From assembly GCA_964407325.1 (NCBI GenBank), contig CAYOVA010000013.1, positions 1 to 38,778 of the forward strand: a stretch of 38,778 nt of DNA, written 5' to 3'. Below the pieces are notes generated by a model. It had not been told where the DNA came from. It ran no database searches and worked only from the letters and a program-made list of their open reading frames with translations. The translations under genes were made by a program, and so were the position numbers. This document shows, in pieces, positions 37,298 to 38,778 of the stretch. The first letter of the stretch is position 1. Every line of letters starts with the position of its first letter. This DNA comes from JAOAFZ01 sp964407325. Its GTDB lineage: Bacteria > Patescibacteriota > Microgenomatia > UBA1406 > GWC2-37-13.

Positions 37298-38778
37298 ATG
37301 AAACTTTTAGAGAATATGAAAATGTTTTTTGAAAAACGGGAAAAGCAATTAATAGGATTGTTGGCCATTGTTGCTACTTGTGTGTTTTGCTATCAACTAG
37401 GGAGGGAAAGCTTGTGGCTTGACGAGACGTATACCTATTATGCTTCTGATACATGGGACAGTCTTGTTGCTACTATTGGATGGAAAGAGAAAAACATGTG
37501 GTTGTACCACAGTATGATGTATTTCTGGAAGTTTCTGGGACCGGGAGAATTTGTAATGCGTTTGCTCTCGGTGGTGTTTGGAGTGTTGGGAGTGGTTTAT
37601 ATGTACAAAATGGGAAAAGAGATTTCAGGGAAGATGGTAGGCTTTACTTCGGCGATTCTGCTTATTTTAAATACCTTTTATCTGCGTTATGCACAGGAAG
37701 CGCGAGGCTACTCGTTATTTAGTTTTTTGTTTATAATCAGTTCGTATTACCTTATTCGACTCATAAAGGACAATTCCCCTCGTAACCGTCTTCTTTACAT
37801 TGTGTTTACGGGAATTTCCATTTATAGCCAGGTTTTTGCACTGCTTTTTATAGGATTACAGGCTCTGTATCTTCTATGGCTTTTCAAGAATAGCTGGAAG
37901 CATTTTTTTTCTTTTGTAAGGCTGTATTTAGGTGTTTCCTTATTTATTGTTCCCCTTGTATTGGCTTATATTTTCTCGAATACTAAAACAGTTGTTACCC
38001 GCACTCAAAATGTGTTGAACTGGGTCAGTCCCTCCACCTGGGATAACCTGTTTGACCAATACTATATGTATTCTTCGGAGAGTATTACTCTCTTTTTTCT
38101 TTATTTTGCGTTAATAGTATTTTTGGCCGGGTTGATCTTGTTTGGCAAGGAAAAAAAGCTGCAAAAGGAATTTTTGTATATAGGAGGAATGGCGTTTATT
38201 CCCGTTTTGTTTATATTCTTGTTTTCCATGTATATAAAACCCATATTTATTCCGCGTTATCTTGTATTTACCTTACCTGCATTTATTATGCTTGTTGCCA
38301 TGGGGTTAAACAGCATTCGTTACCGGTATGTAATGTACGGGTTATTTATTTTGTTGATACTGTTGAACGTAAAAAGCCTTGCCGGGTATTATGCGACATA
38401 TAAAAAGGAGCAGTGGAGACAGGCTATCCAGTATATCTATGATAATAAAAAAGCTGGCGAGAAGATTGTAATATTTCCCTATTATCTCCGTCTTCCCTTC
38501 GGGTACTATGCACCTTCGAATCCGAAATATAACTCTTCAAATGTGATTATCTCTTTCCCGAATGACATAAAAGATTATTCTGCTGAAACGGTAGACCAAA
38601 ACATCGCTTCTTTGAGTGCTCAGGTGGCTGGTGCCCCTGGTGTTTGGGTATTATCCCGCAAGGATAATCGTCCGGAGATTCGGACAATCCAGAAGAATCG
38701 AATTGATAGGTTGTTTGAAGATGCTTTTGGGAAAAAGCAGGATATGGATCAGTTTGTGGCTGTTGACGTGGATTATTA
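37298..38778 (+). CDS. GT39/ArnT-like membrane glycosyltransferase (3' partial)
   Basis: The frame runs open to the right edge, with 493 full codons visible. The first membrane helix is followed by SLWLDETYTYYASD, the acidic loop of GT-C enzymes in the family of ArnT and PMT, and by the helix-capping RYAQEARGYSLF. About ten more membrane helices follow, then an outer C-terminal domain (WRQAIQYIYDNKKAGEKIVIF). These enzymes move a sugar from a polyprenyl-phosphate donor to an acceptor outside the membrane. It is the third glycan gene in a row, four bases after the previous stop, and so is likely part of the same operon. Confidence 0.82.
   Translation, partial: MKLLENMKMFFEKREKQLIGLLAIVATCVFCYQLGRESLWLDETYTYYASDTWDSLVATIGWKEKNMWLYHSMMYFWKFLGPGEFVMRLLSVVFGVLGVVYMYKMGKEISGKMVGFTSAILLILNTFYLRYAQEARGYSLFSFLFIISSYYLIRLIKDNSPRNRLLYIVFTGISIYSQVFALLFIGLQALYLLWLFKNSWKHFFSFVRLYLGVSLFIVPLVLAYIFSNTKTVVTRTQNVLNWVSPSTWDNLFDQYYMYSSESITLFFLYFALIVFLAGLILFGKEKKLQKEFLYIGGMAFIPVLFIFLFSMYIKPIFIPRYLVFTLPAFIMLVAMGLNSIRYRYVMYGLFILLILLNVKSLAGYYATYKKEQWRQAIQYIYDNKKAGEKIVIFPYYLRLPFGYYAPSNPKYNSSNVIISFPNDIKDYSAETVDQNIASLSAQVAGAPGVWVLSRKDNRPEIRTIQKNRIDRLFEDAFGKKQDMDQFVAVDVDY

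Noticed and set aside
1..38778. CRISPR arrays, tRNA or rRNA genes, insertion sequences
   Set aside because: Reading both strands I found no regularly spaced repeats, tRNA cloverleaf, rRNA stretch, transposase or integrase.

Overview
The window looks like a scaffold piece from a Patescibacteria/CPR bacterium, probably of the Microgenomates type. This is inference: no rRNA gene is present. The supporting signs are a T4SS_pilin-like membrane domain, DUF5671 and DUF4230 membrane proteins, Thr/Pro-rich surface linkers of the TPTPT kind, very tight gene packing, and an RND pump without an outer-membrane partner. Three 100-base N gaps (4141-4240, 13306-13405, 19342-19441) show it is scaffolded. The first gap is false, because 55 bases are duplicated on its two sides.

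Layout. 1-9.3 kb: the end of a delta-60/pilin-like protein, DUF1761, truB, two coiled-coil or Pro-rich anchored proteins, 6-phosphogluconolactonase, a CPA1 antiporter, a signal peptidase I fused to a CAP domain, DUF4230, and a DUF5671 pair. 9.4-12.9 kb: a split SOS mutagenesis unit. umuD and umuC each carry the same GTRAAC-N4-GTTYAC palindrome at the promoter, and between them lie an exported protein, a stand-alone structured RNA with its own promoter and terminator, and a conserved hypothetical gene. 12.9-19.5 kb: native genes (pdeM-like phosphoesterase, an anchored protein, a four-helix membrane protein) interleaved with at least six GC-rich gene modules. 19.5-29.7 kb: flavodoxin, FkbM methyltransferase, peroxiredoxin, Ser/Thr kinase-like protein, a MarR-HlyD-RND efflux unit, peptide deformylase, RNA methyltransferase. 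29.7 kb to the end: a surface-polysaccharide cluster with a GH39-like exported hydrolase, a flippase-GT4 fusion, a GT2-pyruvyltransferase fusion, and a GT39-like enzyme cut by the window edge.

Most native genes appear to be leaderless: a -10 hexamer, often in the extended TGnTATAAT form, ends only 4-9 bases before the start codon. The GC-rich modules differ. Each has an extended -10, a leader of roughly 20-50 bases, a strong Shine-Dalgarno sequence, a GC-rich ORF, and (where sequence is present) a strong GC hairpin without a T run. Four of the six encode beta-rich proteins that share an N-terminal signature G-[VIL]-x5-G-[VL]-x(2,3)-G-[LIY] at residues 11-14 onward. I cannot assign them to a known family. 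They are the best candidate here for an undescribed system.
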